Source of the DNA: Hemileia vastatrix
Taxonomy: Eukaryota > Basidiomycota > Pucciniomycetes > Pucciniales > Zaghouaniaceae
Length of the DNA: 64,000 nt
Direction of reading: 5' to 3'
Assembly (NCBI GenBank): GCA_030280995.1
Contig: JASXTE010000009.1
Location: 35,422,500-35,486,499, forward strand
Position numbers and translations under genes: made by a program. Of this stretch, positions 48,886 through 62,972 are shown in pieces. The notes under the pieces were generated by a model. The model was not told the DNA's origin, did not search any database, and worked only from the letters and a program-made list of their open reading frames with translations. The first letter of the stretch is position 1. Each line of letters opens with the position of its first letter.

Positions 48886-49912
48886 TCCCACTTCATATTG
48901 TAATGTAATTTAGTTAACTCAAAGGGATGTTCATAATCTCCCAATGCAAGAAAAAAACAATATATTTCTAGTTGATTCTTTTTCCCCTGTGATAGTGCAT
49001 ATTTAATGACAATATATACTAAATAGTTAAATTAAATGTGTAATGCATATTCACATTTTATGATATGTATGCATAGCAAATATCACCTTATATTGTATGT
49101 GTAACAAGTATGCATATTGTAAAACTCATTCAAAATAACTGATATTTATATACTAATATTGATTAAAGTTTTTTTCAAAATTAATACCTCTTAATCCCCA
49201 ACACACTAAAAAACCCTTCAAAACTTAAAAAAGCTAAAAAAACCACATGACGTAACATATAGAATCAAATTATGTCTATCAATGAAGATTAAACATAAAA
49301 CTATAATACATAAGGCTAGCCAAAAAAAAATTTTTTAAAAAATAACACAAAAAAAAGCAAAAATTATTGTGAAAAATGAAAATTGACCAAAAGACACCTT
49401 AAAACTCAGAATTTGAAAAATGTCAACAAGACATGAAATGTAGAGAAATTTAAGGGCTATCCAATGGTGATAGCCACATATCTTAAAGCCAAATATTCAT
49501 TCCAGGAATGAAGAAAAACCAATAATTAAAACAATAATCTCTCTTATAAGACATGAACAAACAGCACCAAACATCACAAAAAAGGCCCCTACAGATGTTG
49601 GAAGATGAAAATGTCATTTATCCAAGTCAAAGGGTGTTCACAAAACCCAGAAAGCAGAAAAATAAACTTGATGTCTAGTTCTTACTATAATCCCATGTGA
49701 TAATGCATATTTTATAAGAATTTAAATTTAATATTTAGATTAAATGTGAAATGCATATACACATGTAATTCCAGATGCATACCTAATATCACCTAATTTG
49801 GTTTTGTACCTAGTATGCATTTTGAATAAATTTTGAGTAAAAAATATGATGTATATATAAAAAAATTAGATCAAAGTGTTATCAAAATCAATAGTCTAAC
49901 AGTTAGACACAA

Positions 49913-50191
49913 ATGACTACCAACAACCAGACAGATGTTCAAGAGTTCAATCCCCCAAGATACCGATATATAACTCTCACTGGTGGTCAAGAGCCCTTAC
50001 CACCAGCTTACTATGATATAGCTCATAGAGGTGGTTACTTGTTTGAACCCCCACCATACTTTACACTCTTTCGTGAAGAAGGTCAAGGGGGTGCTCCCCC
50101 ACCATACCATGAAATAAATCAGGCTGGTGCACAGGGTAACAACCCTCCAGCAAACCATGATGCAAATCAGAATGGTGCACAAGGGACTTAA
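49913..50191 (+). CDS. Unit 39 PPxY-repeat protein, Val9/Arg54/Gly72
   Basis: Matches units 33 and 36. Confidence 0.66.
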   Translation: MTTNNQTDVQEFNPPRYRYITLTGGQEPLPPAYYDIAHRGGYLFEPPPYFTLFREEGQGGAPPPYHEINQAGAQGNNPPANHDANQNGAQGT

Positions 50192-51218
50192 TCCCACTTC
50201 ATATTGTAATGTAATTTAGTTAACTCAAAGGGATGTTCATAATCTCCCAATGCAAGAAAAAAACAATATATTTCTAGTTGATTCTTTTTCCCCTGTGATA
50301 GTGCATATTTAATGACAATATATACTAAATAGTTAAATTAAATGTGTAATGCATATTCACATTTTATGATATGTATGCATAGCATATATCACCTTATATT
50401 GTATGTGTAACAAGTATGCATATTGTAAAACTCATTCAAAATAACTGATATTTATATACTAATATTGATCAAAGTTTTTTTCAAAATTAATACCTCTTAA
50501 TCCCCAACACACTAAAAAACCCTTCAAAACTTAAAAAAGCTAAAAAAACCACATGACGTAACATATAGAATCAAATTATGTCTATCAATGAAGATTAAAC
50601 ATAAAACTATAATACATAAGGCTAGCCAAAAAAAATTTTTTTAAAAAATAACACAAAAAAAAGCAAAAATTATTGTGAAAAATGAAAATTGACCAAAAGA
50701 CACCTTAAAACTCAGAATTTGAAAAATGTCAACAAGACATGAAATGTAGAGAAATTTAAGGGCTATCCAATGGTGATAGCCACATATCTTAAAGCCAAAT
50801 ATTCATTCCAGGAATGAAGAAAAACCAATAATTAAAACAATAATCTCTCTTATAAGACATGAACAAACAGCACCAAACATCACAAAAAAGGCCCCTACAG
50901 ATGTTGGAAGATGAAAATGTCATTTATCCAAGTCAAAGGGTGTTCACAAAACCCAGAAAGCAGAAAAATAAACTTGATGTCTAGTTCTTACTATAATCCC
51001 ATGTGATAATGCATATTTTATAAGAATTTAAATTTAATATTTAGATTAAATGTGAAATGCATATACACATGTAATTCCAGATGCATACCTAATATCACCT
51101 AATTTGGTTTTGTACCTAGTATGCATTTTGAATAAATTTTGAGTAAAAAATATGATGTATATATAAAAAAATTAGATCAAAGTGTTATCAAAATCAATAG
51201 TCTAACAGTTAGACACAA

Positions 51219-51497
51219 ATGACTACCAACAACCAGACAGATGTTCAAGAGTTCAATCCCCCAAGATACCGATATATAACTCTCACTGGTGGTCAAGAGC
51301 CCTTACCACCAGCTTACTATGATATAGCTCATAGAGGTGGTTACTTGTTTGAACCCCCACCATACTTTACACTCTTTTGTGAAGAAGGTCAAGGGGGTGC
51401 TCCCCCACCATACCATGAAATAAATCAGGCTGCTGCACAGGGTAACAACCCTCCAGCAAACCATGATGCAAATCAGGATGGTGCACAAGGGACTTAA
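51219..51497 (+). CDS. Unit 40 PPxY-repeat protein, Val9/Cys54/Ala72 with N87D
   Basis: Shares N87D and tail with units 34 and 37 but has Cys54, either a reversion of state by exchange or the precursor of the Arg54 form. Confidence 0.66.
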   Translation: MTTNNQTDVQEFNPPRYRYITLTGGQEPLPPAYYDIAHRGGYLFEPPPYFTLFCEEGQGGAPPPYHEINQAAAQGNNPPANHDANQDGAQGT

Positions 51498-52524
51498 TCC
51501 CACTTCATATTGTAATGTAATTTAGTTAACTCAAAGGGATGTTCATAATCTCCCAATGCAAGAAAAAAACAATATATTTCTAGTTGATTCTTTTTCCCCT
51601 GTGATAGTGCATATTTAATGACAATATATACTAAATAGTTAAATTAAATGTGTAATGCATATTCACATTTTAAGATATGTATGCATAGCAAATATCACCT
51701 TATATTGTATGTGTAACAAGTATGCATATTGTAAAACTCATTCAAAATAACTGATATTTATATACTAATATTGATTAAAGTTTTTTTCAAAATTAATACC
51801 TCTTAATCCCCAACACACTAAAAAACCCTTCAAAACTTAAAAAAGCTAAAAAAACCACATGACGTAACATATAGAATCAAATTATGTCTATCAATGAAGA
51901 TTAAACATAAAACTATAATACATAAGGCTAGCCAAAAAAAAATTTTTTAAAAAATAACACAAAAAAAAGCAAAAATTATTGTGAAAAATGAAAATTGACC
52001 AAAAGACACCTTAAAACTCAGAATTTGAAAAATGTCAACAAGACATGAAATGTAGAGAAATTTAAGGGCTATCCAATGGTGATAGCCACATATCTTAAAG
52101 CCAAATATTCATTCCAGGAATGAAGAAAAACCAATAATTAAAACAATAATCTCTCTTATAAGACATGAACAAACAGCACCAAACATCACAAAAAAGGCCC
52201 CTACAGATGTTGGAAGATGAAAATGTCATTTATCCAAGTCAAAGGGTGTTCACAAAACCCAGAAAGCAGAAAAATAAACTTGATGTCTAGTTCTTACTAT
52301 AATCCCATGTGATAATGCATATTTTATAAGAATTTAAATTTAATATTTAGATTAAATGTGAAATGCATATACACATGTAATTCCAGATGCATACCTAATA
52401 TCACCTAATTTGGTTTTGTACCTAGTATGCATTTTGAATAAATTTTGAGTAAAAAATATGATGTATATATAAAAAAATTAGATCAAAGTGTTATCAAAAT
52501 CAATAGTCTAACAGTTAGACACAA

Positions 52525-52803
52525 ATGACTACCAACAACCAGACAGATGTTCAAGAGTTCAATCCCCCAAGATACCGATATATAACTCTCACTGGTGGTC
52601 AAGAGCCCTTACCACCAGCTTACTATGATATAGCTCATAGAGGTGGTTACTTGTTTGAACCCCCACCATACTTTACACTCTTTCGTGAAGAAGGTCAAGG
52701 GGGTGCTCCCCCACCATACCATGAAATAAATCAGGCTGGTGCACAGGGTAACAACCCTCCAGCAAACCATGATGCAAATCAGAATGGTGCACAAGGGACT
52801 TAA
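52525..52803 (+). CDS. Unit 41 PPxY-repeat protein, Val9/Arg54/Gly72
   Basis: Tail has ACTAGAAAACCC but AATAACTGAT, so it is a partial match to the unit 22 tail; the trimer pattern stops here. Confidence 0.66.
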   Translation: MTTNNQTDVQEFNPPRYRYITLTGGQEPLPPAYYDIAHRGGYLFEPPPYFTLFREEGQGGAPPPYHEINQAGAQGNNPPANHDANQNGAQGT

Positions 52804-53830
52804 TCCCACTTCATATTGTAATGTAATTTAGTTAACTCAAAGGGATGTTCATAATCTCCCAATGCAAGAAAAAAACAATATATTTCTAGTTGATTCTTTT
52901 TCCCCTGTGATAGTGCATATTTAATGACAATATATACTAAATAGTTAAATTAAATGTGTAATGCATATTCACATTTTATGATATGTATGCATAGCAAATA
53001 TCACCTTATATTGTATGTGTAACAAGTATGCATATTGTAAAACTCATTCAAAATAACTGATATTTATATACTAATATTGATTAAAGTTTTTTTCAAAATT
53101 AATACCTCTTAATCCCCAACACACTAGAAAACCCTTCAAAACTTAGAAAAGCTAAAAAAACCACATGACGTAACATATAGAATCAAATTATGTCTATCAA
53201 TGAAGATTAAACATAAAACTATAATACATAAGGCTAGCCAAAAAAAAATTTTTTAAAAAATAACACAAAAAAAAGCAAAAATTATTGTGAAAAATGAAAA
53301 TTGACCAAAAGACACCTTAAAACTCAGAATTTGAAAAATGTCAACAAGACATGAAATGTAGAGAAATTTAAGGGCTATCCAATGGTGATAGCCACATATC
53401 TTAAAGCCAAATATTCATTCCAGGAATGAAGAAAAACCAATAATTAAAACAATAATCTCTCTTATAAGACATGAACAAACAGCACCAAACATCACAAAAA
53501 AGGCCCCTACAGATGTTGGAAGATGAAAATGTCATTTATCCAAGTCAAAGGGTGTTCACAAAACCCAGAAAGCAGAAAAATAAACTTGATGTCTAGTTCT
53601 TACTATAATCCCATGTGATAATGCATATTTTATAAGAATTTAAATTTAATATTTAGATTAAATGTGAAATGCATATACACATGTAATTCCAGATGCATAC
53701 CTAATATCACCTAATTTGGTTTTGTACCTAGTATGCATTTTGAATAAATTTTGAGTAAAAAATATGATGTATATATAAAAAAATTAGATCAAAGTGTTAT
53801 CAAAATCAATAGTCTAACAGTTAGACACAA

Positions 53831-54109
53831 ATGACTACCAACAACCAGACAGATGTTCAAGAGTTCAATCCCCCAAGATACCGATATATAACTCTCACTG
53901 GTGGTCAAGAGCCCTTACCACCAGCTTACTATGATATAGCTCATAGAGGTGGTTACTTGTTTGAACCCCCACCATACTTTACACTCTTTTGTGAAGAAGG
54001 TCAAGGGGGTGCTCCCCCACCATACCATGAAATAAATCAGGCTGCTGCACAGGGTAACAACCCTCCAGCAAACCATGATGCAAATCAGAATGGTGCACAA
54101 GGGACTTAA
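53831..54109 (+). CDS. Unit 42 PPxY-repeat protein, Val9/Cys54/Ala72
   Basis: Protein identical to unit 11, with TTTTAAGATATG in the B half; same type as unit 21. Confidence 0.66.
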   Translation: MTTNNQTDVQEFNPPRYRYITLTGGQEPLPPAYYDIAHRGGYLFEPPPYFTLFCEEGQGGAPPPYHEINQAAAQGNNPPANHDANQNGAQGT

Positions 54110-55136
54110 TCCCACTTCATATTGTAATGTAATTTAGTTAACTCAAAGGGATGTTCATAATCTCCCAATGCAAGAAAAAAACAATATATTTCTAGTTGAT
54201 TCTTTTTCCCCTGTGATAGTGCATATTTAATGACAATATATACTAAATAGTTAAATTAAATGTGTAATGCATATTCACATTTTAAGATATGTATGCATAG
54301 CAAATATCACCTTATATTGTATGTGTAACAAGTATGCATATTGTAAAACTCATTCAAAATAACTGATATTTATATACTAATATTGATTAAAGTTTTTTTC
54401 AAAATTAATACCTCTTAATCCCCAACACACTAAAAAACCCTTCAAAACTTAAAAAAGCTAAAAAAACCACATGACGTAACATATAGAATCAAATTATGTC
54501 TATCAATGAAGATTAAACATAAAACTATAATACATAAGGCTAGCCAAAAAAAAATTTTTTAAAAAATAACACAAAAAAAAGCAAAAATTATTGTGAAAAA
54601 TGAAAATTGACCAAAAGACACCTTAAAACTCAGAATTTGAAAAATGTCAACAAGACATGAAATGTAGAGAAATTTAAGGGCTATCCAATGGTGATAGCCA
54701 CATATCTTAAAGCCAAATATTCATTCCAGGAATGAAGAAAAACCAATAATTAAAACAATAATCTCTCTTATAAGACATGAACAAACAGCACCAAACATCA
54801 CAAAAAAGGCCCCTACAGATGTTGGAAGATGAAAATGTCATTTATCCAAGTCAAAGGGTGTTCACAAAACCCAGAAAGCAGAAAAATAAACTTGATGTCT
54901 AGTTCTTACTATAATCCCATGTGATAATGCATATTTTATAAGAATTTAAATTTAATATTTAGATTAAATGTGAAATGCATATACACATGTAATTCCAGAT
55001 GCATACCTAATATCACCTAATTTGGTTTTGTACCTAGTATGCATTTTGAATAAATTTTGAGTAAAAAATATGATGTATATATAAAAAAATTAGATCAAAG
55101 TGTTATCAAAATCAATAGTCTAACAGTTAGACACAA

Positions 55137-55415
55137 ATGACTACCAACAACCAGACAGATGTTCAAGAGTTCAATCCCCCAAGATACCGATATATAACTC
55201 TCACTGGTGGTCAAGAGCCCTTACCACCAGCTTACTATGATATAGCTCATAGAGGTGGTTACTTGTTTGAACCCCCACCATACTTTACACTCTTTTGTGA
55301 AGAAGGTCAAGGGGGTGCTCCCCCACCATACCATGAAATAAATCAGGCTGCTGCACAGGGTAACAACCCTCCAGCAAACCATGATGCAAATCAGAATGGT
55401 GCACAAGGGACTTAA
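55137..55415 (+). CDS. Unit 43 PPxY-repeat protein, Val9/Cys54/Ala72
   Basis: Adjacent twin of unit 42 in ORF and tail. Confidence 0.66.
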   Translation: MTTNNQTDVQEFNPPRYRYITLTGGQEPLPPAYYDIAHRGGYLFEPPPYFTLFCEEGQGGAPPPYHEINQAAAQGNNPPANHDANQNGAQGT

Positions 55416-56442
55416 TCCCACTTCATATTGTAATGTAATTTAGTTAACTCAAAGGGATGTTCATAATCTCCCAATGCAAGAAAAAAACAATATATTTCTA
55501 GTTGATTCTTTTTCCCCTGTGATAGTGCATATTTAATGACAATATATACTAAATAGTTAAATTAAATGTGTAATGCATATTCACATTTTAAGATATGTAT
55601 GCATAGCAAATATCACCTTATATTGTATGTGTAACAAGTATGCATATTGTAAAACTCATTCAAAATAACTGATATTTATATACTAATATTGATTAAAGTT
55701 TTTTTCAAAATTAATACCTCTTAATCCCCAACACACTAAAAAACCCTTCAAAACTTAAAAAAGCTAAAAAAACCACATGACGTAACATATAGAATCAAAT
55801 TATGTCTATCAATGAAGATTAAACATAAAACTATAATACATAAGGCTAGCCAAAAAAAAATTTTTTAAAAAATAACACAAAAAAAAGCAAAAATTATTGT
55901 GAAAAATGAAAATTGACCAAAAGACACCTTAAAACTCAGAATTTGAAAAATGTCAACAAGACATGAAATGTAGAGAAATTTAAGGGCTATCCAATGGTGA
56001 TAGCCACATATCTTAAAGCCAAATATTCATTCCAGGAATGAAGAAAAACCAATAATTAAAACAATAATCTCTCTTATAAGACATGAACAAACAGCACCAA
56101 ACATCACAAAAAAGGCCCCTACAGATGTTGGAAGATGAAAATGTCATTTATCCAAGTCAAAGGGTGTTCACAAAACCCAGAAAGCAGAAAAATAAACTTG
56201 ATGTCTAGTTCTTACTATAATCCCATGTGATAATGCATATTTTATAAGAATTTAAATTTAATATTTAGATTAAATGTGAAATGCATATACACATGTAATT
56301 CCAGATGCATACCTAATATCACCTAATTTGGTTTTGTACCTAGTATGCATTTTGAATAAATTTTGAGTAAAAAATATGATGTATATATAAAAAAATTAGA
56401 TCAAAGTGTTATCAAAATCAATAGTCTAACAGTTAGACACAA

Positions 56443-56721
56443 ATGACTACCAACAACCAGACAGATGTTCAAGAGTTCAATCCCCCAAGATACCGATATA
56501 TAACTCTCACTGGTGGTCAAGAGCCCTTACCACCAGCTTACTATGATATAGCTCATAGAGGTGGTTACTTGTTTGAACCCCCACCATACTTTACACTCTT
56601 TCGTGAAGAAGGTCAAGGGGGTGCTCCCCCACCATACCATGAAATAAATCAGGCTGGTGCACAGGGTAACAACCCTCCAGCAAACCATGATGCAAATCAG
56701 AATGGTGCACAAGGGACTTAA
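56443..56721 (+). CDS. Unit 44 PPxY-repeat protein, Val9/Arg54/Gly72
   Basis: Same ORF and tail type as unit 24. Confidence 0.66.
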   Translation: MTTNNQTDVQEFNPPRYRYITLTGGQEPLPPAYYDIAHRGGYLFEPPPYFTLFREEGQGGAPPPYHEINQAGAQGNNPPANHDANQNGAQGT

Positions 56722-57748
56722 TCCCACTTCATATTGTAATGTAATTTAGTTAACTCAAAGGGATGTTCATAATCTCCCAATGCAAGAAAAAAACAATATA
56801 TTTCTAGTTGATTCTTTTTCCCCTGTGATAGTGCATATTTAATGACAATATATACTAAATAGTTAAATTAAATGTGTAATGCATATTCACATTTTATGAT
56901 ATGTATGCATAGCATATATCACCTTATATTGTATGTGTAACAAGTATGCATATTGTAAAACTCATTCAAAATAACTGATATTTATATACTAATATTGATC
57001 AAAGTTTTTTTCAAAATTAATACCTCTTAATCCCCAACACACTAAAAAACCCTTCAAAACTTAAAAAAGCTAAAAAAACCACATGACGTAACATATAGAA
57101 TCAAATTATGTCTATCAATGAAGATTAAACATAAAACTATAATACATAAGGCTAGCCAAAAAAAAATTTTTTAAAAAATAACACAAAAAAAAGCAAAAAT
57201 TATTGTGAAAAATGAAAATTGACCAAAAGACACCTTAAAACTCAGAATTTGAAAAATGTCAACAAGACATGAAATGTAGAGAAATTTAAGGGCTATCCAA
57301 TGGTGATAGCCACATATCTTAAAGCCAAATATTCATTCCAGGAATGAAGAAAAACCAATAATTAAAACAATAATCTCTCTTATAAGACATGAACAAACAG
57401 CACCAAACATCACAAAAAAGGCCCCTACAGATGTTGGAAGATGAAAATGTCATTTATCCAAGTCAAAGGGTGTTCACAAAACCCAGAAAGCAGAAAAATA
57501 AACTTGATGTCTAGTTCTTACTATAATCCCATGTGATAATGCATATTTTATAAGAATTTAAATTTAATATTTAGATTAAATGTGAAATGCATATACACAT
57601 GTAATTCCAGATGCATACCTAATATCACCTAATTTGGTTTTGTACCTAGTATGCATTTTGAATAAATTTTGAGTAAAAAATATGATGTATATATAAAAAA
57701 ATTAGATCAAAGTGTTATCAAAATCAATAGTCTAACAGTTAGACACAA

Positions 57749-58027
57749 ATGACTACCAACAACCAGACAGATGTTCAAGAGTTCAATCCCCCAAGATACC
57801 GATATATAACTCTCACTGGTGGTCAAGAGCCCTTACCACCAGCTTACTATGATATAGCTCATAGAGGTGGTTACTTGTTTGAACCCCCACCATACTTTAC
57901 ACTCTTTCGTGAAGAAGGTCAAGGGGGTGCTCCCCCACCATACCATGAAATAAATCAGGCTGGTGCACAGGGTAACAACCCTCCAGCAAACCATGATGCA
58001 AATCAGAATGGTGCACAAGGGACTTAA
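57749..58027 (+). CDS. Unit 45 PPxY-repeat protein, Val9/Arg54/Gly72
   Basis: Same ORF and tail type as unit 41 (ACTAGAAAACCC, AATAACTGAT). Confidence 0.66.
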   Translation: MTTNNQTDVQEFNPPRYRYITLTGGQEPLPPAYYDIAHRGGYLFEPPPYFTLFREEGQGGAPPPYHEINQAGAQGNNPPANHDANQNGAQGT

Positions 58028-59054
58028 TCCCACTTCATATTGTAATGTAATTTAGTTAACTCAAAGGGATGTTCATAATCTCCCAATGCAAGAAAAAAAC
58101 AATATATTTCTAGTTGATTCTTTTTCCCCTGTGATAGTGCATATTTAATGACAATATATACTAAATAGTTAAATTAAATGTGTAATGCATATTCACATTT
58201 TATGATATGTATGCATAGCAAATATCACCTTATATTGTATGTGTAACAAGTATGCATATTGTAAAACTCATTCAAAATAACTGATATTTATATACTAATA
58301 TTGATTAAAGTTTTTTTCAAAATTAATACCTCTTAATCCCCAACACACTAGAAAACCCTTCAAAACTTAGAAAAGCTAAAAAAACCACATGACGTAACAT
58401 ATAGAATCAAATTATGTCTATCAATGAAGATTAAACATAAAACTATAATACATAAGGCTAGCCAAAAAAAAATTTTTTAAAAAATAACACAAAAAAAAGC
58501 AAAAATTATTGTGAAAAATGAAAATTGACCAAAAGACACCTTAAAACTCAGAATTTGAAAAATGTCAACAAGACATGAAATGTAGAGAAATTTAAGGGCT
58601 ATCCAATGGTGATAGCCACATATCTTAAAGCCAAATATTCATTCCAGGAATGAAGAAAAACCAATAATTAAAACAATAATCTCTCTTATAAGACATGAAC
58701 AAACAGCACCAAACATCACAAAAAAGGCCCCTACAGATGTTGGAAGATGAAAATGTCATTTATCCAAGTCAAAGGGTGTTCACAAAACCCAGAAAGCAGA
58801 AAAATAAACTTGATGTCTAGTTCTTACTATAATCCCATGTGATAATGCATATTTTATAAGAATTTAAATTTAATATTTAGATTAAATGTGAAATGCATAT
58901 ACACATGTAATTCCAGATGCATACCTAATATCACCTAATTTGGTTTTGTACCTAGTATGCATTTTGAATAAATTTTGAGTAAAAAATATGATGTATATAT
59001 AAAAAAATTAGATCAAAGTGTTATCAAAATCAATAGTCTAACAGTTAGACACAA

Positions 59055-59333
59055 ATGACTACCAACAACCAGACAGATGTTCAAGAGTTCAATCCCCCAA
59101 GATACCGATATATAACTCTCACTGGTGGTCAAGAGCCCTTACCACCAGCTTACTATGATATAGCTCATAGAGGTGGTTACTTGTTTGAACCCCCACCATA
59201 CTTTAAACTCTTTTGTGAAGAAGGTCAAGGGGGTGCTCCCCCACCATACCATGAAATAAATCAGGCTGGTGCACAGGGTAAAAACCCTCCAGCAAACCAT
59301 GATGCAAATCAGAATGGTGCACAAGGGACTTAA
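59055..59333 (+). CDS. Unit 46 PPxY-repeat protein, Val9/Cys54/Gly72 with T51K and N76K
   Basis: ACA to AAA at codon 51 and AAC to AAA at codon 76 introduce two lysines into an otherwise lysine-free protein. The B half carries TATAAACTAAATAG where others have TATATACTAAATAG. Confidence 0.66.
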   Translation: MTTNNQTDVQEFNPPRYRYITLTGGQEPLPPAYYDIAHRGGYLFEPPPYFKLFCEEGQGGAPPPYHEINQAGAQGKNPPANHDANQNGAQGT

Positions 59334-60360
59334 TCCCACTTCATATTGTAATGTAATTTAGTTAACTCAAAGGGATGTTCATAATCTCCCAATGCAAGAA
59401 AAAAACAATATATTTCTAGTTGATTCTTTTTCCCCTGTGATAGTGCATATTTAATGACAATATAAACTAAATAGTTAAATTAAATGTGTAATGCATATTC
59501 ACATTTTATGATATGTATGCATAGCATATATCACCTTATATTGTATGTGTAACAAGTATGCATATTGTAAAACTCATTCAAAATAACTGATATTTATATA
59601 CTAATATTGATCAAAGTTTTTTTCAAAATTAATACCTCTTAATCCCCAACACACTAAAAAACCCTTCAAAACTTAAAAAAGCTAAAAAAACCACATGACG
59701 TAACATATAGAATCAAATTATGTCTATCAATGAAGATTAAACATAAAACTATAATACATAAGGCTAGCCAAAAAAAATTTTTTTAAAAAATAACACAAAA
59801 AAAAGCAAAAATTATTGTGAAAAATGAAAATTGACCAAAAGACACCTTAAAACTCAGAATTTGAAAAATGTCAACAAGACATGAAATGTAGAGAAATTTA
59901 AGGGCTATCCAATGGTGATAGCCACATATCTTAAAGCCAAATATTCATTCCAGGAATGAAGAAAAACCAATAATTAAAACAATAATCTCTCTTATAAGAC
60001 ATGAACAAACAGCACCAAACATCACAAAAAAGGCCCCTACAGATGTTGGAAGATGAAAATGTCATTTATCCAAGTCAAAGGGTGTTCACAAAACCCAGAA
60101 AGCAGAAAAATAAACTTGATGTCTAGTTCTTACTATAATCCCATGTGATAATGCATATTTTATAAGAATTTAAATTTAATATTTAGATTAAATGTGAAAT
60201 GCATATACACATGTAATTCCAGATGCATACCTAATATCACCTAATTTGGTTTTGTACCTAGTATGCATTTTGAATAAATTTTGAGTAAAAAATATGATGT
60301 ATATATAAAAAAATTAGATCAAAGTGTTATCAAAATCAATAGTCTAACAGTTAGACACAA

Positions 60361-60639
60361 ATGACTACCAACAACCAGACAGATGTTCAAGAGTTCAATC
60401 CCCCAAGATACCGATATATAACTCTCACTGGTGGTCAAGAGCCCTTACCACCAGCTTACTATGATATAGCTCATAGAGGTGGTTACTTGTTTGAACCCCC
60501 ACCATACTTTAAACTCTTTTGTGAAGAAGGTCAAGGGGGTGCTCCCCCACCATACCATGAAATAAATCAGGCTGGTGCACAGGGTAAAAACCCTCCAGCA
60601 AACCATGATGCAAATCAGAATGGTGCACAAGGGACTTAA
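60361..60639 (+). CDS. Unit 47 PPxY-repeat protein, Val9/Cys54/Gly72 with T51K and N76K
   Basis: Twin of unit 46, including the B-half substitution, so the pair arose by a recent single-unit duplication. Confidence 0.66.
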   Translation: MTTNNQTDVQEFNPPRYRYITLTGGQEPLPPAYYDIAHRGGYLFEPPPYFKLFCEEGQGGAPPPYHEINQAGAQGKNPPANHDANQNGAQGT

Positions 60640-61666
60640 TCCCACTTCATATTGTAATGTAATTTAGTTAACTCAAAGGGATGTTCATAATCTCCCAATG
60701 CAAGAAAAAAACAATATATTTCTAGTTGATTCTTTTTCCCCTGTGATAGTGCATATTTAATGACAATATAAACTAAATAGTTAAATTAAATGTGTAATGC
60801 ATATTCACATTTTATGATATGTATGCATAGCATATATCACCTTATATTGTATGTGTAACAAGTATGCATATTGTAAAACTCATTCAAAATAACTGATATT
60901 TATATACTAATATTGATCAAAGTTTTTTTCAAAATTAATACCTCTTAATCCCCAACACACTAAAAAACCCTTCAAAACTTAAAAAAGCTAAAAAAACCAC
61001 ATGACGTAACATATAGAATCAAATTATGTCTATCAATGAAGATTAAACATAAAACTATAATACATAAGGCTAGCCAAAAAAAATTTTTTTAAAAAATAAC
61101 ACAAAAAAAAGCAAAAATTATTGTGAAAAATGAAAATTGACCAAAAGACACCTTAAAACTCAGAATTTGAAAAATGTCAACAAGACATGAAATGTAGAGA
61201 AATTTAAGGGCTATCCAATGGTGATAGCCACATATCTTAAAGCCAAATATTCATTCCAGGAATGAAGAAAAACCAATAATTAAAACAATAATCTCTCTTA
61301 TAAGACATGAACAAACAGCACCAAACATCACAAAAAAGGCCCCTACAGATGTTGGAAGATGAAAATGTCATTTATCCAAGTCAAAGGGTGTTCACAAAAC
61401 CCAGAAAGCAGAAAAATAAACTTGATGTCTAGTTCTTACTATAATCCCATGTGATAATGCATATTTTATAAGAATTTAAATTTAATATTTAGATTAAATG
61501 TGAAATGCATATACACATGTAATTCCAGATGCATACCTAATATCACCTAATTTGGTTTTGTACCTAGTATGCATTTTGAATAAATTTTGAGTAAAAAATA
61601 TGATGTATATATAAAAAAATTAGATCAAAGTGTTATCAAAATCAATAGTCTAACAGTTAGACACAA

Positions 61667-61945
61667 ATGACTACCAACAACCAGACAGATGTTCAAGAGT
61701 TCAATCCCCCAAGATACCGATATATAACTCTCACTGGTGGTCAAGAGCCCTTACCACCAGCTTACTATGATATAGCTCATAGAGGTGGTTACTTGTTTGA
61801 ACCCCCACCATACTTTACACTCTTTCGTGAAGAAGGTCAAGGGGGTGCTCCCCCACCATACCATGAAATAAATCAGGCTGCTGCACAGGGTAACAACCCT
61901 CCAGCAAACCATGATGCAAATCAGAATGGTGCACAAGGGACTTAA
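61667..61945 (+). CDS. Unit 48 PPxY-repeat protein, Val9/Arg54/Ala72
   Basis: Recombinant residue combination (Arg54 with Ala72, Asn87 normal). Tail as in units 41 and 45. Confidence 0.66.
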   Translation: MTTNNQTDVQEFNPPRYRYITLTGGQEPLPPAYYDIAHRGGYLFEPPPYFTLFREEGQGGAPPPYHEINQAAAQGNNPPANHDANQNGAQGT

Positions 61946-62972
61946 TCCCACTTCATATTGTAATGTAATTTAGTTAACTCAAAGGGATGTTCATAATCTC
62001 CCAATGCAAGAAAAAAACAATATATTTCTAGTTGATTCTTTTTCCCCTGTGATAGTGCATATTTAATGACAATATATACTAAATAGTTAAATTAAATGTG
62101 TAATGCATATTCACATTTTATGATATGTATGCATAGCAAATATCACCTTATATTGTATGTGTAACAAGTATGCATATTGTAAAACTCATTCAAAATAACT
62201 GATATTTATATACTAATATTGATTAAAGTTTTTTTCAAAATTAATACCTCTTAATCCCCAACACACTAGAAAACCCTTCAAAACTTAGAAAAGCTAAAAA
62301 AACCACATGACGTAACATATAGAATCAAATTATGTCTATCAATGAAGATTAAACATAAAACTATAATACATAAGGCTAGCCAAAAAAAAATTTTTTAAAA
62401 AATAACACAAAAAAAAGCAAAAATTATTGTGAAAAATGAAAATTGACCAAAAGACACCTTAAAACTCAGAATTTGAAAAATGTCAACAAGACATGAAATG
62501 TAGAGAAATTTAAGGGCTATCCAATGGTGATAGCCACATATCTTAAAGCCAAATATTCATTCCAGGAATGAAGAAAAACCAATAATTAAAACAATAATCT
62601 CTCTTATAAGACATGAACAAACAGCACCAAACATCACAAAAAAGGCCCCTACAGATGTTGGAAGATGAAAATGTCATTTATCCAAGTCAAAGGGTGTTCA
62701 CAAAACCCAGAAAGCAGAAAAATAAACTTGATGTCTAGTTCTTACTATAATCCCATGTGATAATGCATATTTTATAAGAATTTAAATTTAATATTTAGAT
62801 TAAATGTGAAATGCATATACACATGTAATTCCAGATGCATACCTAATATCACCTAATTTGGTTTTGTACCTAGTATGCATTTTGAATAAATTTTGAGTAA
62901 AAAATATGATGTATATATAAAAAAATTAGATCAAAGTGTTATCAAAATCAATAGTCTAACAGTTAGACACAA

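Larger units (their letters stand above)
37868..52234 (+). repeat. Three-unit higher-order repeat, units 30-40 (period 3918 bp)
   Basis: Units 30, 33, 36 and 39 share Arg54/Gly72, AGCATATATC and TTGATCAAAG. Units 31, 34, 37 and 40 share CATTTTAAGATATG. Units 32, 35 and 38 have CATTTTATGATATG with AGCAAATATC and Cys54/Ala72. Units 34, 37 and 40 also share N87D. ORF starts 42077, 45995 and 49913 are exactly 3918 bp apart. Confidence 0.85.
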
